From Novosphingobium sp. ERN07 (lineage in GTDB: Bacteria; Pseudomonadota; Alphaproteobacteria; Sphingomonadales; Sphingomonadaceae): a DNA stretch of 41,818 bases. The translations under genes and the position numbers were made by a program. How positions within the stretch are numbered: position 1 is the stretch's first letter; every line of letters starts with the position of its first letter. Under the pieces are notes generated by a model. The model was not told where the DNA came from. It saw nothing but the letters and a program-made list of their open reading frames with translations, and did not search any database. This document shows positions 40,615 to 41,818 of the stretch, in pieces. The stretch is taken from the NCBI RefSeq assembly GCF_012641335.1, contig NZ_JABAID010000025.1, forward strand, positions 1-41,818, read 5' to 3'.

Positions 40615-41610
40615 ATGCGCAGCTACAAGGTTGAAAACGGCGTGGTCGATCTGGGCAGGGTCAGGCTCGACGTGCCCGATACCATCAGCGAGGAGGCCAA
40701 AGCCTATCTCCGCTTCGATCCCAACCAGCAGATGCCCGAAGACGCGCCGCCAGTGCCGATGTGGCTGATGCGCGAACCGCTGGCCCCGATGTTCGAATGG
40801 CTGAACCAGCAGGCGCTGGAAGCTTTTCCCTGCGACATCGCGGAAACTGCCATAGATGGCGTGCGCTGCCACCGGATCACGCCGAAGGGCGGCGTCCGCC
40901 ATGCCGGGAAGTTGCTGATCAACTTGCACAGCGGCGGCTTCGTGATGGGGTCAGGCTCGCTGGTCGAAGCCATCCCGATCGCGGCGGAAACCGGTTGCGA
41001 AGTGATCGCCGTGGACTATCGGCTCGCCCCGGAACACCCCTTCCCCGCTGCCGTGGACGATATCATTGCGGTGTATCGCGATGCTCTGAAGACTTATGCA
41101 GCCAATGATATCATCCTGTTTGGCACATCGGCGGGGGGATTTCTTACCGCAATGGCGATCATGCGGTTCAAGAAGGAAGGCTTGCCGCTGCCCGCTGCCT
41201 GCGGCGTCTTCACCGCTGGCGGCGACGTGACGCAACTGGGCGATACTTTCAATTACCTGACGCTATCGGGCTTTTATGGCCACCTTGGCGCAAAGCTGGA
41301 CGATCCGCAGTGCGAACGCGGCGTGTTCGTTGGGAATGCAGATCGCAATGATCCGCTGCTCGCACCGATCAAGGGCGATCTGTCGGACTTCCCGCCAACG
41401 CTGTTGATCACCGGCACGCGCGATGCCGTGCTGAGTTCCGCCGCCCTGTTCCACCGCGCGCTGCGCAAGGCCGGGCGCGATGCCGATCTGCATGTGTTCG
41501 AAGCCATGCCCCACGGGTTCTGGTTCAGCGTCGCCATGCCGGAATCGCGCGATGCGATTGATCTGATGGCGCGGTTCTTCGAACGCCATCTTGGCATCGG
41601 CGCGGCGTGA
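40615..41610 (+). CDS. HSL-type alpha/beta-hydrolase (esterase)
   Basis: 331 residues of the hormone-sensitive-lipase/acetyl-hydrolase group. The oxyanion-hole motif is HSGGF (105-109; usually HGGG). The nucleophile is Ser172 in GTSAGG, the acid is probably the Asp of TGTRDAV, and the base is the His of MPHGFW. The YRLAPEHPFPAAVDD stretch is highly typical. It would hydrolyse short-chain esters or a lactone. AAAGGA sits seven bases before ATG 40615 (an ATG preceded by an in-frame GTG). It lies 27 bases after the OYE-type gene and is probably co-transcribed with it. Without a signal peptide it should be cytoplasmic. Confidence 0.92.
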   Translation: MRSYKVENGVVDLGRVRLDVPDTISEEAKAYLRFDPNQQMPEDAPPVPMWLMREPLAPMFEWLNQQALEAFPCDIAETAIDGVRCHRITPKGGVRHAGKLLINLHSGGFVMGSGSLVEAIPIAAETGCEVIAVDYRLAPEHPFPAAVDDIIAVYRDALKTYAANDIILFGTSAGGFLTAMAIMRFKKEGLPLPAACGVFTAGGDVTQLGDTFNYLTLSGFYGHLGAKLDDPQCERGVFVGNADRNDPLLAPIKGDLSDFPPTLLITGTRDAVLSSAALFHRALRKAGRDADLHVFEAMPHGFWFSVAMPESRDAIDLMARFFERHLGIGAA

Positions 41611-41681
41611 AGCATCCCCCGGAAGAGCGGCGGGCCATTCGTAAGCAGCCCGCCATGCCGCGCAATCCGCAAGGTCTGACA

Positions 41682-41818
41682 ATGGCAATCGACGCGACGG
41701 ACATAGCGATCATCCGCGAATTGCGGGCGAATGGTCGCGCGAACAACCAGCAGATTGCCGAGACGCTTGGTTTGACGGCGACGACGGTATCGACGCGCAT
41801 TCGGCGGATGGAGGATGC
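41682..41818 (+). CDS. Lrp/AsnC-family regulator, N-terminal fragment
   Basis: Only the first 45 codons are in the window. They form an AsnC-type helix-turn-helix: MAIDATDIAIIRELRANGRA, then QIAETLGLTATTVSTRIRRM. AAGGT lies eight bases before this ATG. In-frame upstream starts exist at 41655 (ATG) and 41607 (GTG overlapping the esterase stop as GTGA). The family's typical opening at the ATG favours 41682. It may regulate the esterase/OYE operon or genes beyond the edge. Confidence 0.75.
   Translation, partial: MAIDATDIAIIRELRANGRANNQQIAETLGLTATTVSTRIRRMED

Noticed and set aside
1..41818. Mobile element or island boundary
   Set aside because: No transposase, integrase, tRNA or flanking direct repeats were found; the AT-rich left end alone is not enough.

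Overview
The window looks like a catabolic accessory region of an alphaproteobacterium, most likely a sphingomonad of the Novosphingobium/Sphingobium type. This is an inference from the high GC content, the density of Rieske oxygenases, acyl-CoA enzymes, SDRs and SnoaL-like proteins, the AtuA- and Coq4-family genes, and an intergenic palindromic repeat of a kind I associate with that group. No 16S, tRNA, integrase, transposase or CRISPR was seen, so the taxonomy is not proven.

Layout. 1-675: no credible gene; hairpins and an AT-rich palindrome. 676-2543 (minus): a LysR regulator and a ketopantoate-reductase-family dehydrogenase. 2650-6040 (plus): benzoylformate decarboxylase and a two-subunit ring-hydroxylating dioxygenase, all overlapping by one to four bases. 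6033-11300 (minus): acyl-CoA ligase, amidohydrolase-fold protein, KshA-like Rieske oxygenase and a Tat-type amidase, preceded by a LuxR-type regulator (11449-12582). 12703-13188 (plus): a SnoaL-like protein. 13230-15783 (minus): SnoaL-like protein, SDR, AhpD-like protein, SDR. 15945-20310 (minus): KstD-like flavoprotein, AtuA-family protein and Coq4-family protein, tightly packed. 20484-22340: a TetR regulator diverging from a possible 2-oxoglutarate/Fe(II) dioxygenase across a 22-bp operator. 22525-23650: a small secreted protein and a second TetR regulator sharing an operator motif. 23799-29175 (plus): exported GH3 beta-glucosidase-like and GH78 alpha-L-rhamnosidase-like enzymes. 29180-32294 (minus): two acyl-CoA dehydrogenases and a LysR regulator. 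32393-36775 (plus): PaaG-like crotonase, class III CoA-transferase, aldehyde dehydrogenase and YihU/HIBADH-like dehydrogenase. 36831-38194 (minus): SDR and VOC protein. 38452-41610 (plus): an OYE/2,4-dienoyl-CoA-reductase-type flavoenzyme and an HSL-type esterase. The start of an Lrp/AsnC regulator runs off the end.

How it may work. The first block reads as an aryl 2-hydroxy-acid route (KPR-family 2-hydroxyacid dehydrogenase, then 2-oxo-acid decarboxylase) feeding a ring dioxygenase. The middle and right blocks read as CoA-dependent breakdown of a larger cyclic or terpenoid/steroid/flavonoid-like compound: CoA ligase or CoA-transferase, heteromeric acyl-CoA dehydrogenase, crotonase, ene-reductase, KstD-like dehydrogenase. 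The two glycosidases in the middle suggest the natural substrate may be a rhamnosylated and glucosylated plant glycoside such as a flavonoid glycoside or saponin. Electron-transfer partners (ferredoxin, reductase) for both Rieske systems are absent and must lie elsewhere.

The most notable observations are: a GATA-N9-TATC motif repeated at the LysR-controlled promoters on the right; the KstD-like/AtuA/Coq4 operon; a pair of compensating frame shifts in the GH78 gene; an amidohydrolase-fold protein that lacks the usual metal ligands; and an unannotated-looking protein with an HxD...H pattern.
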